Below, piece after piece: positions 53,905 through 63,560 of a stretch of 64,000 bases of DNA. Where the stretch lies: assembly GCA_035403355.1 (NCBI GenBank), contig DAONFA010000004.1, positions 65,960 through 129,959 on the forward strand. Reading direction: 5' to 3'. Source of the stretch: Candidatus Cloacimonas sp. GTDB lineage: Bacteria; Cloacimonadota; Cloacimonadia; Cloacimonadales; Cloacimonadaceae. The position numbers and the translations under genes are program-made. Position 1 is the first letter of the stretch. Every line of letters starts with the position of its first letter. The notes under the pieces are model-generated. The model did no database searches. It saw only the letters and a list, made by a program, of their open reading frames with translations, and was not told the DNA's origin.

Positions 53905-55350
53905 CTAATCCTTAAGCGAAATATCAGGCATTTTAGAAGATACTTCAACATCAATAAATGATCTTTGTTCACGGATAATTTTTCTTTTGTCAATTGCAGG
54001 TGCCAAACAGAAAAAGTTGAACTCCTCTTTATCTATTTCCGAGGAATTAGAAACATGAGGATATAGTAGCTTAAGGTATGCTGTAGCTAACTTTATAATC
54101 GCTTTAACATCTCTTGTATCAGAATTCTGTGGGATTTGAATTAAATCAGAGACTATTTGACTATATTGGGAACAATTTCTCAGTTTGTGCAATATCTCAC
54201 TAAAATACTCAACATTAAGTGTATAGCCATTGACAATAAGCCCCTGATTAAGCCGTATCAGTTTCCATCCCTCGATGAATCCATGAATTCTATCCATCAA
54301 AGCTGAAGATTGGAAGAAACTAGGTAACGATGTAAAGTATCTATTTGACAATGGTCGCCAATCGGGTGATAAAGCAATGTTCCCTAACATCATCAATCCT
54401 GCTTCAGATGTTCCGCTATAATTTGCAACTGTAAAGCGACCACTTTCTAAATAGTTTTTCAACGCTCCTGATAGCTCTTCTTCATTAGCAAATTTTATCG
54501 TCTCAATTTCATCAAAAGTCACAAAATCGTAGTTTTCTATAATACCAGGGGTTCTTCTTCCAATATCATAAAAGAGTTTTGCCCTTGAAACTACTCCTCC
54601 GCTAAACATCCAAGTATATTTACTCAGATTCCCAAATACATATGACTTTCCGGTGCCCTTTGGTGCTAATTCGATCATGTTAAGATTAGGTTCAACAAAA
54701 ATTAATAATCGAGATATAAACAGAAGTTTTTTCTCGATAGAGCTAAAACCAGATTCTCTATCTTTATTATCAGGATTATATTCCATAGATCTTATTAGTA
54801 GATCAATCCATTCATACACTGTGAAATTTTTCCTTGCTGATTTGAAGTATTCGATATCTACTTTATATGGTTGGAATGGTTTATAGTCAATAAGTTGCAC
54901 CTGCCCACTAACAATGTCCGTTGGAGGAATGTAAACTAAAGTAATAACTCCCCAATGTTCACCATCCGAAAGGTATTTTTCATGTTTTTTGAATACATAA
55001 TCAGGGATTATACCAATACTCAAGGATATCCCATGGTCAGGAATCTCGAACCTAAACAGATCATTTTTTAGATCAACCTGGATATTGAATCTGGACAGTA
55101 TCTTTATCGGTTCTTTTTTGGTCTTTAATTTAACGAGAATGCTCACATCCTTACTTGGTATATTATTATCCATAAAGCTAATCAAGCCGTCGACATCTAA
55201 TGAGCCATCTGAAGAAGTAAACATCTTAATAAGCCAGTCTTTGATGAATGAAGGAAGATTCCTACTAGAAAACGCATTGTATCTGTTCTTAATCTTAAGG
55301 ACTGATTCATCTGGGAAATTTTCGCATATTTTTTCATCAAGTTGGTTCAA
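53905..55350 (-). CDS. brxL: BREX protein BrxL, AAA+ type, without the Lon-like C-terminal domain
   Basis: 481 residues. Walker A APKGTGKS (229-236) with the following YVFGNLSKYTWMFSGGVVSR matches BrxL (usual GPRGTGKSHVY...S.yv...SGG.vt). Walker B is FVTFDEI (276-282), followed by LKNYLESGRFTVANYSG and GNIALSPDW, where BrxL normally has GNI. Typical BrxL continues ~150-200 residues into a Lon-protease-like domain; here the protein stops after the AAA+ lid. It is last in the four-gene defence operon. Translation starts at TTG (55350) with GGAGG 7 nt upstream, overlapping the pglZ stop. BrxL-type proteins are hexameric DNA-binding ATPases required for phage exclusion. Confidence 0.82.
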   Translation of the reverse strand: MNQLDEKICENFPDESVLKIKNRYNAFSSRNLPSFIKDWLIKMFTSSDGSLDVDGLISFMDNNIPSKDVSILVKLKTKKEPIKILSRFNIQVDLKNDLFRFEIPDHGISLSIGIIPDYVFKKHEKYLSDGEHWGVITLVYIPPTDIVSGQVQLIDYKPFQPYKVDIEYFKSARKNFTVYEWIDLLIRSMEYNPDNKDRESGFSSIEKKLLFISRLLIFVEPNLNMIELAPKGTGKSYVFGNLSKYTWMFSGGVVSRAKLFYDIGRRTPGIIENYDFVTFDEIETIKFANEEELSGALKNYLESGRFTVANYSGTSEAGLMMLGNIALSPDWRPLSNRYFTSLPSFFQSSALMDRIHGFIEGWKLIRLNQGLIVNGYTLNVEYFSEILHKLRNCSQYSQIVSDLIQIPQNSDTRDVKAIIKLATAYLKLLYPHVSNSSEIDKEEFNFFCLAPAIDKRKIIREQRSFIDVEVSSKMPDISLKD

Positions 55351-57728
55351 AACAATTCCTCCTGTATAAAACCTGATTTTATAGATAATTTTATTTCAAA
55401 GTTGTTTCCATCAACAACCAAAGTTGCATTGTATTTGCCTGAGTTTAATCCTTTAAAACTGCATGACCAATGGTCATGAACAAAAGTCATATTGTATCTT
55501 TTCCCAGATATAATAATGTAAGGAATTCCTAAAGGGGTTGGATGTATCGTTAGTTCTATAACCGGATTATTTGCTTTAACTTCATCGAAACTTATTGGGT
55601 CAATAATTAATTTCTGTTTTTTTACTCTACTTAACTTAATAAATGGAATCAGTATCTCCTCTGGAGTAGCACCACCATGAACTTCAAAGGGAGTCCTATC
55701 ACCGAGAGAAATATGCTTTAAAGCTATTAAGCACTTATTTTCATGAATTTGTGGAGATTCTGTTATGTGAATAATTTTAACCTGATCAGAAACAAAATCA
55801 CTCTTGCAATTAATCCATTTGTAACGTCCGCCGTGTTCGGTATCAGCCATGCCAAGTCCTTTATTATCAATGAATTCTTTTATACATAAATACGAAGAGC
55901 CATGATCCGAGCTGATTACAATAGAATCATGTGGGCTAGCCAAGATTTGTTTTACTATCGATTGCAGTACTGATATTTGACCTAGTAAAAACTGGTTTAA
56001 ATTATTAGATATCTGGTTGCTATGAATGTAGTTATCAAGATCGAGAATGTGATGAGATTCTGGAATTCTGTTAACATCAGTTATAGTTGGTAGATATACT
56101 CTCCTGATATCTATGCTTTCGATGAACCACTTTTTATCTACATCCGATTCATTCAATAGATGCAACAACAAAGGTGCCCATTCTGCCCCAAGACAGTCAA
56201 CCCAATAAATTATATTATTATTTGCACTAGAATAGTCTGGGAGTTGTTGTTTGTAGTACCATTCATATAGTGCCTTATCATCTTCATTTACTTTGTTTAA
56301 GATATTATCTATCTCAGGTTGTCTTTTCCATGTAAGTTTACCCAGGCAATAGTTTTTAAAATATGGAATAATCCATACGTTGCAACCCTTTGAAGTGTAT
56401 TCAAAATTATCCCAATTCACATACTCATAAAGGTTAGAAAATCTACAACGAAAAATAGGAGATTTAATAAAAGCTATGTCTTGACTTAGTTTCTTTAATA
56501 CATAAAGTGATTCACATTTCAATAATCCTGTTAGTATTTCGGGATTACTTGTTACAAACTCTTCTTGTATATCAAGCTCGGAATCTACTATGTTTTCTAA
56601 TTCATCAGTAGGTTTGTTCAATTCTTTGTGAATAAAAGAAAGAAGCTTAAATCTTTCTTGAAGCAACATTTTACTGGGATGCTTTCTGAAAGCATATAAC
56701 CAAATATTATGAATTAGTTCAGTATCCGAAAACTCAGAAAGAGACTCAAAACAAAGAGGGAAGTGCTCTTGTATCTCATCTCCATTAAATTTTGACTGGT
56801 ACCAGTTGCTTAGTAACCATTTTTCAGATGTATTAGTTAGATTCAAATAATGCTTTACAAAAGATAGCATGCTTAGATCTAAAAGGTCATAATCAAACCT
56901 TTTGCTGATAAAGCTATCAAAGTCGAACAGGGCAATTGTTTGAGGAGATTTTAAAAAAATATTATACAAGTACTCCCAATGTTCTTCTTCTTTATCCTTA
57001 TAATCGAAGGGGATTGTAATATTGAACAGCGAAGGAATCAAATCTTTGTAGTTACAAATTTCGATAGATGAAATAAAGACCTCATCTGGCAAGAATTGCT
57101 TGGCTAAATAATTAAGAGTTTTTGAAGTAGAATAGTATTTACTTTCATAATTATTCTTCCAAAAGGATAACCATGTTTGAGCATTGGTTATAAATTTTGT
57201 ACCACTGGAAACAGGAAAGGTAATGCGACAGATTTCTGATACAATAACTTTGTCATTTTTCAACTTCCAGATTGGAGCCCACTGATGCTTCCTTGAGAAT
57301 TTTTGTAGAACATAGTTTTGAAAAGGAGTCCAAATACCGTACAGAGGTAAATAAATCCTGTTGTTAACAGAGGGTGGATTTTCAATACTGTCCATAAGAT
57401 AATTAAAGAAGGATGTAAACTCATTTATCTGATAGAATCTTAGTACTTCCGAAACTGGATAGATTACAGAATTCTGGCCGGATAATAGAACCTCAATAAT
57501 ATCGAAGATTTGATTTTTCGTGGGAAATACATCATTGTTGCATAATGTACTCAAATCGAAATGGTTATTAGTTATCCCACATAAACCAATAACTAATTCT
57601 TTATACTGAGTCATGTTTTCGGAAAATATAAACCTAACAGGAAATCTTCGATTAGCCATAGTGCAAATCTTTGATTCTTCTACAATATTAGATATAATTT
57701 CATCAATAGAATTGATTTCCTTATACAT
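55347..57728 (-). CDS. pglZ: BREX protein PglZ (alkaline-phosphatase-superfamily)
   Basis: 793 residues from the ATG at 57728 (AAGAAGG upstream; overlaps the brxC stop). Roughly the last third is the PglZ domain: YWVDCLGAEWAPLLLHLL (about 509-526, first metal Asp), VISSDHGSS (about 604-612), DTEHGGRYKW and the diagnostic HGGATPEEILIPFI (about 684-697). A C-terminal beta-sandwich follows. The N-terminal two thirds are variable, as in the family. PglZ is the core component shared by all BREX types, with a phosphatase/nuclease-like fold. Start and stop overlaps with its neighbours show translational coupling. Confidence 0.92.
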   Translation of the reverse strand: MYKEINSIDEIISNIVEESKICTMANRRFPVRFIFSENMTQYKELVIGLCGITNNHFDLSTLCNNDVFPTKNQIFDIIEVLLSGQNSVIYPVSEVLRFYQINEFTSFFNYLMDSIENPPSVNNRIYLPLYGIWTPFQNYVLQKFSRKHQWAPIWKLKNDKVIVSEICRITFPVSSGTKFITNAQTWLSFWKNNYESKYYSTSKTLNYLAKQFLPDEVFISSIEICNYKDLIPSLFNITIPFDYKDKEEEHWEYLYNIFLKSPQTIALFDFDSFISKRFDYDLLDLSMLSFVKHYLNLTNTSEKWLLSNWYQSKFNGDEIQEHFPLCFESLSEFSDTELIHNIWLYAFRKHPSKMLLQERFKLLSFIHKELNKPTDELENIVDSELDIQEEFVTSNPEILTGLLKCESLYVLKKLSQDIAFIKSPIFRCRFSNLYEYVNWDNFEYTSKGCNVWIIPYFKNYCLGKLTWKRQPEIDNILNKVNEDDKALYEWYYKQQLPDYSSANNNIIYWVDCLGAEWAPLLLHLLNESDVDKKWFIESIDIRRVYLPTITDVNRIPESHHILDLDNYIHSNQISNNLNQFLLGQISVLQSIVKQILASPHDSIVISSDHGSSYLCIKEFIDNKGLGMADTEHGGRYKWINCKSDFVSDQVKIIHITESPQIHENKCLIALKHISLGDRTPFEVHGGATPEEILIPFIKLSRVKKQKLIIDPISFDEVKANNPVIELTIHPTPLGIPYIIISGKRYNMTFVHDHWSCSFKGLNSGKYNATLVVDGNNFEIKLSIKSGFIQEELF

Positions 57729-60700
57729 TGATACCTTCTTCTTGTAAAGCCTTAATGACAATATTCATGGCTTGTGGTACGGATGCCAATATTTTCTCCA
57801 TGATCCGTATAAATTTTGAGTCCCATCCAGCATTTGTGAGGATGTTCACAACCCTCATGGTTTCTGAAGTATCCGTATAATTACCATTTGTAGTGTCTAT
57901 TACTTCAGTACCATTATTATCTGTGGAAATGTCGTTATCTATTGGGTTGTTTATACCTCCATTATTGGATTTTTGTAAAAGGAATTCAAGTACTCTATTG
58001 TATGTTGCTGTCTCATCTTCGCAAGTATAAACTAGCTCTTCCCCAGAGTTCTTAATTATGTACTCTTCAATCGCACCAATGTTTAATTCCGAAATGTTAT
58101 TTACTTTCTTCGACACAAGCCACTTTTTGAAAAGCTCTGGGTTGTTTTTAGTGTCATTGAATATAATTCTGAGATCAGTTTGTACAGAGGATATTTTATT
58201 ATATATCGTGTTCACAAACTCACTTGAGTATTCTTCATCTTTGACTGCCTTGAATAATTCAATGATTGAGTCCAAAGCGCTTAATACAGCTTCATTACTT
58301 TGGGCGATATTGTGGTATTTAGCAATCCACAGCGGATATCTGAACTTGTTTTTCACATAATCAAGAGCAATGTCCCAAACTATTAGTTTTAAGCTTCCTT
58401 TTTGCTCTGGATTGAATATATCACATAGCAGATTGATTAATTTATCTTCTTGGGGAGATCCAATTCTAATTGTTAGTTTCTTACTGTCAACTTGCTCATT
58501 CTCTGAGGTATAATCAAAGAAGCTCACTATTAGATCTAGCATATCCTGAGCATTTACTACTTTAGCACTATCTTTCAAGTAAATTTTGCCCAAATAGGGT
58601 TTGAAAAGCCAAGCTAACATACCCAAAAAAACTGTACATGGATAATATCCGTAAGGTGCTTCTGATAAAAATTTAAACTTCTTACCTATATTAATAACAT
58701 TTCCAACATTGTCGTTCATTATTTGGTCAAATGCAATCCTCGTCTTATAAATAATATGATCTTTGAACGCAAGGGATACTGAAAAATCGTTGTTTAATGC
58801 ATCTTCACCTTGCTGTGTATGGTAGAATGAGGACAGATATGTATAAGATGATTTTAACTGATTTTCGAAATCTTTCTTATTGTCTGAAAGTAAAATAGCT
58901 TGGGCTGCTTTTCGAGATACTTGTTTCTTCCACATAGTAGAAGTGGCAATTTTATTATTTTTACTGCTTAGCACTTCAGGTCCCATATTAAAGAATTGAA
59001 GAGATAAATTATTATTGATGAACTCACCATATTTGTTCAAAGCAATACGTTGTTCAAGTGGATTGTTAGAAGGAAGAAGCGTAAAAACTGTTGCATAACC
59101 ATAAGAAAGCTGATTGATCCAGTTTTTAATAATAAGTGACTGCTGTTTCTTATATCCGGATATCTCATCAGAACTCAGAGTTTGACTTTGAGCTACTAAT
59201 TCATAAGATTTGTAATGAAGTACTTTACTGAGGTCTTCAGTGCTAAATATTGTATCTAGTATAATAAAAACATAAGGTGGTTTGTTTAACTCAGTTTGCC
59301 AATCCAAAGTTTTTATCATCTTTAGAGCATCTGACAACTCTGGTTGATGAAGACCTATAAAAATTATATGGAGTATCTTATAAGTTCTCTTTCGTGCTTT
59401 GATTATCTTTGGTATCAGTTCATGTTTTTTTATATTTGCTGGTACTATTAGGACCTCAGGCGTAAAAGGATCCGCAGTTTCTCTCAGCACATTCTGTAGA
59501 AGAATTCTTGATATTTCAGACAAATCTTTGTGATCTGCTATTTCGGTGAAATCTATGGTTTGTTTTAGTAACTCATCATATCTTTCTTGGACTTCGTTAT
59601 AGGGGATTCGTGAACTGCCAATTTCATACAAGCCGTTAGGGTTTTTCACTATTATATGTTCATGATCGATAAAACTAAGACAATCTGTTACAATCTGCGT
59701 TAGTTCTGTACCCTTAAACATTAGTGAAACATTCTCTTCATTAGGTTTTAAAAGTGATGAACTGATGCCATCAGCAACTTTAAGAGTTTTAACGAAGAGG
59801 TTCAATAACAACAATCCTTTGTATATCTTCATATAGTTATTGTCTTTCTTACTAATTAAATCACTATAAGTGTTGTAATTTCCAAGAATAGAAAGTGAAT
59901 TTATATCATCCATTTTCTCAAGCTCAGGTAGAAAATAGTCAAATATCAAGTCAACAGTTAAAAAGTCGTATAGTTCCCCCTGAGGATTTGTCTTAATGTA
60001 TTTTACAAATCCCCGTTCTTCATCATGTAGGAAGTTAAAAATACTTCTTTCTCTTGACCCAATCGTTCTAGCAAAGTAGGTTGATAAATAAGCAGAATAA
60101 GGGTGTATTGGGAATAAATCCGACAAGCTTCTTTTTATCTCAAAGCTGCTTCCATCAAGAATAGTATCTACTAAACTAGTGATATCATCACGATGATGAT
60201 TTTTTTTCTCTTCCCACTTTTTTGGATCGTTTCTTTGAATTGCGGTGTACATTATTTGATATGTTGTAATAGGTTCCATTGAATAGTCAAAATCTTTGAT
60301 CCTTTCTTGCAGGTGCTTGATGTCAGATTGTGATAAAGGTGTTTGTTCTGGTCTTCGATGACTAATGATGTATAAATATACTTCCTGGTCTAAATCTTTA
60401 GATAACTCTGCTATATTCTGTAGAATACTCAAATAGCTACCGCTCTCAGGCATCTCAAGTAAACTTGTAAACTCATCCCACATAATAAATAAACCTGAGT
60501 ATCCATGATCGGATTTTAGAATTTGTTGTGTCTCTCCTAGCCAGGATTCTATATTGTCCTCAAAAGTAAGTTTAAAATCTGATACTTTCTCCCATATCTT
60601 TAATACTCTTGAGTCGTAATTTTCAAGTTTTCGGATAAGATCACTCAAATTGCTTACAACGCTTCTTAACTCTTCGTTACTCTCTATGACCTTCTCCCAG

Positions 60701-61209
60701 TCAATATAGAGGTTATTGTTATTTATGTATTTAATAGCCTTCGAAAACTCTGTCTCACGGACCATATTTATCCCCGATTTATCTAATGCTTTTGCGACAG
60801 CTTTCTGTATTGTGAATGCAAAATCCCTTGAATCTGATATTCCGCTACTGCCTTTGATAACTACAGGAAAAAATCTCTTTCTTTTTCGAATATCTCTCAA
60901 TCTCGATGTAAGCTGTAAGTTATTAGCAAACCGACTGGAAAGGAAATCCTCAATAGATTTTTGGTCATCGTACAATAAGTGTTTAACTACAGAAGAAGCA
61001 TGTGATTTCCCCGATCCATAGGAACCAATAACCCAAAATGATTTTCGGTCTTTAGGGCTTTGTGTATCAATCGAATCTATGACTGCTTTCAAGATAGTTA
61101 TAAAACGTTCTGTTGGGACGAAGGTTTTCCAGTAGCTTTCTGATTCATTTACTAAGTCAAATGTATCAATGAATTGATCATTTAATGATAGAATATCTGA
61201 GTATCTCAT
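57721..61209 (-). CDS. brxC: BREX protein BrxC/PglY, large P-loop ATPase
   Basis: 1162 residues, the usual size of this component. It opens with a long N-terminal ATPase domain: Walker A IGSYGSGKSHAS (about 61-72) and Walker B LFIMWDEFTSLL (about 240-251), preceded by the typical FVPTERF and followed by ISHRRPEQTPLS. The C-terminal ~500 residues are helical and end in an Asn/Thr-rich linker and a small helical module (TLTNAGWDSKF-like). It is the ATP-driven motor of the BREX complex on DNA. It starts 2 nt after brxP and its stop overlaps pglZ. Confidence 0.88.
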   Translation of the reverse strand: MRYSDILSLNDQFIDTFDLVNESESYWKTFVPTERFITILKAVIDSIDTQSPKDRKSFWVIGSYGSGKSHASSVVKHLLYDDQKSIEDFLSSRFANNLQLTSRLRDIRKRKRFFPVVIKGSSGISDSRDFAFTIQKAVAKALDKSGINMVRETEFSKAIKYINNNNLYIDWEKVIESNEELRSVVSNLSDLIRKLENYDSRVLKIWEKVSDFKLTFEDNIESWLGETQQILKSDHGYSGLFIMWDEFTSLLEMPESGSYLSILQNIAELSKDLDQEVYLYIISHRRPEQTPLSQSDIKHLQERIKDFDYSMEPITTYQIMYTAIQRNDPKKWEEKKNHHRDDITSLVDTILDGSSFEIKRSLSDLFPIHPYSAYLSTYFARTIGSRERSIFNFLHDEERGFVKYIKTNPQGELYDFLTVDLIFDYFLPELEKMDDINSLSILGNYNTYSDLISKKDNNYMKIYKGLLLLNLFVKTLKVADGISSSLLKPNEENVSLMFKGTELTQIVTDCLSFIDHEHIIVKNPNGLYEIGSSRIPYNEVQERYDELLKQTIDFTEIADHKDLSEISRILLQNVLRETADPFTPEVLIVPANIKKHELIPKIIKARKRTYKILHIIFIGLHQPELSDALKMIKTLDWQTELNKPPYVFIILDTIFSTEDLSKVLHYKSYELVAQSQTLSSDEISGYKKQQSLIIKNWINQLSYGYATVFTLLPSNNPLEQRIALNKYGEFINNNLSLQFFNMGPEVLSSKNNKIATSTMWKKQVSRKAAQAILLSDNKKDFENQLKSSYTYLSSFYHTQQGEDALNNDFSVSLAFKDHIIYKTRIAFDQIMNDNVGNVINIGKKFKFLSEAPYGYYPCTVFLGMLAWLFKPYLGKIYLKDSAKVVNAQDMLDLIVSFFDYTSENEQVDSKKLTIRIGSPQEDKLINLLCDIFNPEQKGSLKLIVWDIALDYVKNKFRYPLWIAKYHNIAQSNEAVLSALDSIIELFKAVKDEEYSSEFVNTIYNKISSVQTDLRIIFNDTKNNPELFKKWLVSKKVNNISELNIGAIEEYIIKNSGEELVYTCEDETATYNRVLEFLLQKSNNGGINNPIDNDISTDNNGTEVIDTTNGNYTDTSETMRVVNILTNAGWDSKFIRIMEKILASVPQAMNIVIKALQEEGINV

Positions 61210-61211
61210 GA

Positions 61212-63560
61212 TTACCTACTCCTTGAAAAGTATCTGATTAATGCCCCGATGGGGTTGTAGTTTTTGTTTAAGTTTATATTGTCTAGGTTTGCAACTAGGT
61301 CAACTTTTAAAAGCTCACTGTCATATTCTTGAATACCTCTTAGTACTTCTACTAAATTCGATTGCTTTAGCCCGAATATCTTGATCGGACCCCCATTAGA
61401 CTTGGAGTCGATTAATTCCCTAACTGTAAGGTAATATTTATTATTTACTTCGGCATACTTGTATAATGCATAAATCATCGTAGCTGTATTTATCTGTAGG
61501 AGTCTTCGTTTCATAACCCTCTCAATAGATTTTCCTTTCTTTTCAATCTCCCCTATACGAAAAGTACTTCCTAAGGGGCTGTTGTCAAATGTGTTTAGTA
61601 ATGCACTAAGTGGGTTATTCAAAGTTGAACGAGCTATTCCTGGGAACTCAATAAGTAATAACTCGAGTAGCTCATTTTTTGTGTAGGCACGATCAAAAGG
61701 CAATGATATATACCAGTTTACGATAGGAGAGTTGTAGAATAAATTTACCCAAACTATTTGCCAGATTACATCATTATATTCACAACTAGCTAATACTCCA
61801 ACTAACTCCGATGGCGAATTACTATTATTTAGAAGGTTTGCGTCTTTAAGCCATCTTTTAAATGACGGTATCTGATCAGTCCCTAGAGTATTTGTCTCAA
61901 ACCATCTTTCTGGGTCTGATAGAAAAGAATTTACCCACATCTCTCTCATTCCAAACTTTTTGTATCGATCCAAACCTGTAGTGCTTTTCTTCATTTTTTC
62001 TCCTCCTATAGGTAATTGTAAAGATTGTGCTAGAATACATCCTTTTTCAATAGATGTGCTACATTTATGACAATGTACACACGATTCATCAATCTTCAAT
62101 GATGGCTTAAAAGATATTGCTTGTATGGGGCATTCAACCTCGCAAAGACCGCAATGAACACAGTATGTAGTTTTGTTTACAATTTTTGTTAGTAGCCCTC
62201 TGATCACAGGGTATTCATTAACATTTTTTGAAGTCAGAGTTAATGTTGTGTCATCTACTTTCGTGATTGAAATCTGGATATAAACGCCTTGGATCAGAAT
62301 CTCAACTTCAGTTGTTTCGTTTTTTTGTTTTATTGACATAGTTCCTAAAGTTTTTAACCATTCAAGCAAATTTTCTCGCTGTCTTCTAATAATAGCTTTA
62401 TAAGATTCAGCAGTAATCACGATATCATTAGACACACCAAAATTATCTATACCTATTCCTCCGGAACGTCCTGCCCATGATCTATCTGAGATATATGTTT
62501 TAATCTTTTCTGAATCTGTCATACCTCGTGAGAGGGCTAGTTTATGTATATGTTTTACAAATTTTTCCGTTTGTTTCGGGAAAAGTACTCCAAGATAGTA
62601 GTTTGCCGGCTTTGAGGCAAAGGGGCAGACAGAACAACCCACTCTCCACATACCTTGTCTATATGCCTTATTGATTTCTATATTCCTTTGAAATAAGTAA
62701 AGAAAGACCTCTGTTGTGCTCCATTCAAAGATTGGCCTTGCATTTATTAGGTTTATGTGTTTAACATTTGAAGCAATTCTCTTATATTTGTTCCTACGGC
62801 TGCTTTCCTCTGCCCTAACACCTTCAAATACGATTATATTTGACAACTTTTGATTATCTACATGTTTTCTTAAGGTTTGGACGAAAGGGACTGATTTACA
62901 AACTGAACAACACCATCTTATTTTTTGGCTTGGGGGTCCAAACAGATCCCATAGTTTATCGGTATCTGAAGTGGGGTGTGCGGTAATAAAGTTAAATGCT
63001 GGATACTTTGAATGATATGATTTTATAGTGTTTTTTACAGTGTCTTCAACACAAGGAATTTCCATACCTGTATCGGTATAGATTACTATGTAATTATCTG
63101 GGTTAACAACCCTAGAAACAAGGTCAAGAACTACTTGAGAATCTTTTCCGCCGCTGAAGGAAACAGTTAGCTGAGATGGATATCTCCTATACTCCTTCTG
63201 CACTCGGCGAATAAATTCTAATGCTTCCCCGATAACATTATTCATTATGTCGGTATTACTTAGAATTGTATGAGATAGATCAACCGGTTCTAAACATCCT
63301 TTATGAATAATCTCTACATCAGGTTTTTTGTATAAATCACCACCAGTCACACGCGCGACCAAAACACCTTTGTAATAGTAATCTCTCCCTATAGCCCATA
63401 ATAGTGGTGCATTTGTTCTGGGGTATTTCCATACATCAGCAAATCCCAATAAGTCGAGTTCTTCAAAAAACACTGGTCTAGGCGATACAATCTCTTTATC
63501 TATTGTATTTTCTAGAAGTATTACTGAGTTATTCTTCTCATCCCATACAGCTTCATACAT
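61212..63560 (-). CDS. brxP: BREX type 4 protein BrxP: PAPS-reductase-like PP-loop enzyme with ferredoxin module
   Basis: 782 residues. After ~110 N-terminal residues, the PP-loop SFSGGKDS (134-141) opens an ATP-pyrophosphatase domain with YTDTGMEIP and FEGVRAEESSRR. Cysteines C217, C218, C221 and C309, C312 (RWCCSVCKS, GCSVCPF) could hold an Fe-S cluster, as in DndC-type enzymes. A ferredoxin module with two clusters follows (C467, C470, C473, C477; C494, C497, C500, C508). The last ~260 residues (from KFGMREMWVNSFL) are helical and may be a DUF4007-like domain. Type 4 BREX is defined by this protein in place of PglX. It is first in the operon. The start is ATG with a distant AAAGGA; no other in-frame start exists before a stop. 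Confidence 0.85.
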   Translation of the reverse strand: MYEAVWDEKNNSVILLENTIDKEIVSPRPVFFEELDLLGFADVWKYPRTNAPLLWAIGRDYYYKGVLVARVTGGDLYKKPDVEIIHKGCLEPVDLSHTILSNTDIMNNVIGEALEFIRRVQKEYRRYPSQLTVSFSGGKDSQVVLDLVSRVVNPDNYIVIYTDTGMEIPCVEDTVKNTIKSYHSKYPAFNFITAHPTSDTDKLWDLFGPPSQKIRWCCSVCKSVPFVQTLRKHVDNQKLSNIIVFEGVRAEESSRRNKYKRIASNVKHINLINARPIFEWSTTEVFLYLFQRNIEINKAYRQGMWRVGCSVCPFASKPANYYLGVLFPKQTEKFVKHIHKLALSRGMTDSEKIKTYISDRSWAGRSGGIGIDNFGVSNDIVITAESYKAIIRRQRENLLEWLKTLGTMSIKQKNETTEVEILIQGVYIQISITKVDDTTLTLTSKNVNEYPVIRGLLTKIVNKTTYCVHCGLCEVECPIQAISFKPSLKIDESCVHCHKCSTSIEKGCILAQSLQLPIGGEKMKKSTTGLDRYKKFGMREMWVNSFLSDPERWFETNTLGTDQIPSFKRWLKDANLLNNSNSPSELVGVLASCEYNDVIWQIVWVNLFYNSPIVNWYISLPFDRAYTKNELLELLLIEFPGIARSTLNNPLSALLNTFDNSPLGSTFRIGEIEKKGKSIERVMKRRLLQINTATMIYALYKYAEVNNKYYLTVRELIDSKSNGGPIKIFGLKQSNLVEVLRGIQEYDSELLKVDLVANLDNINLNKNYNPIGALIRYFSRSR

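Noticed and set aside
53905..63560. Dnd or Ssp phosphorothioation system
   Set aside because: The PP-loop protein resembles DndC in part, but DndB/D/E or SspB-E are absent while PglZ, BrxC and BrxL are present, so BREX type 4 fits better.
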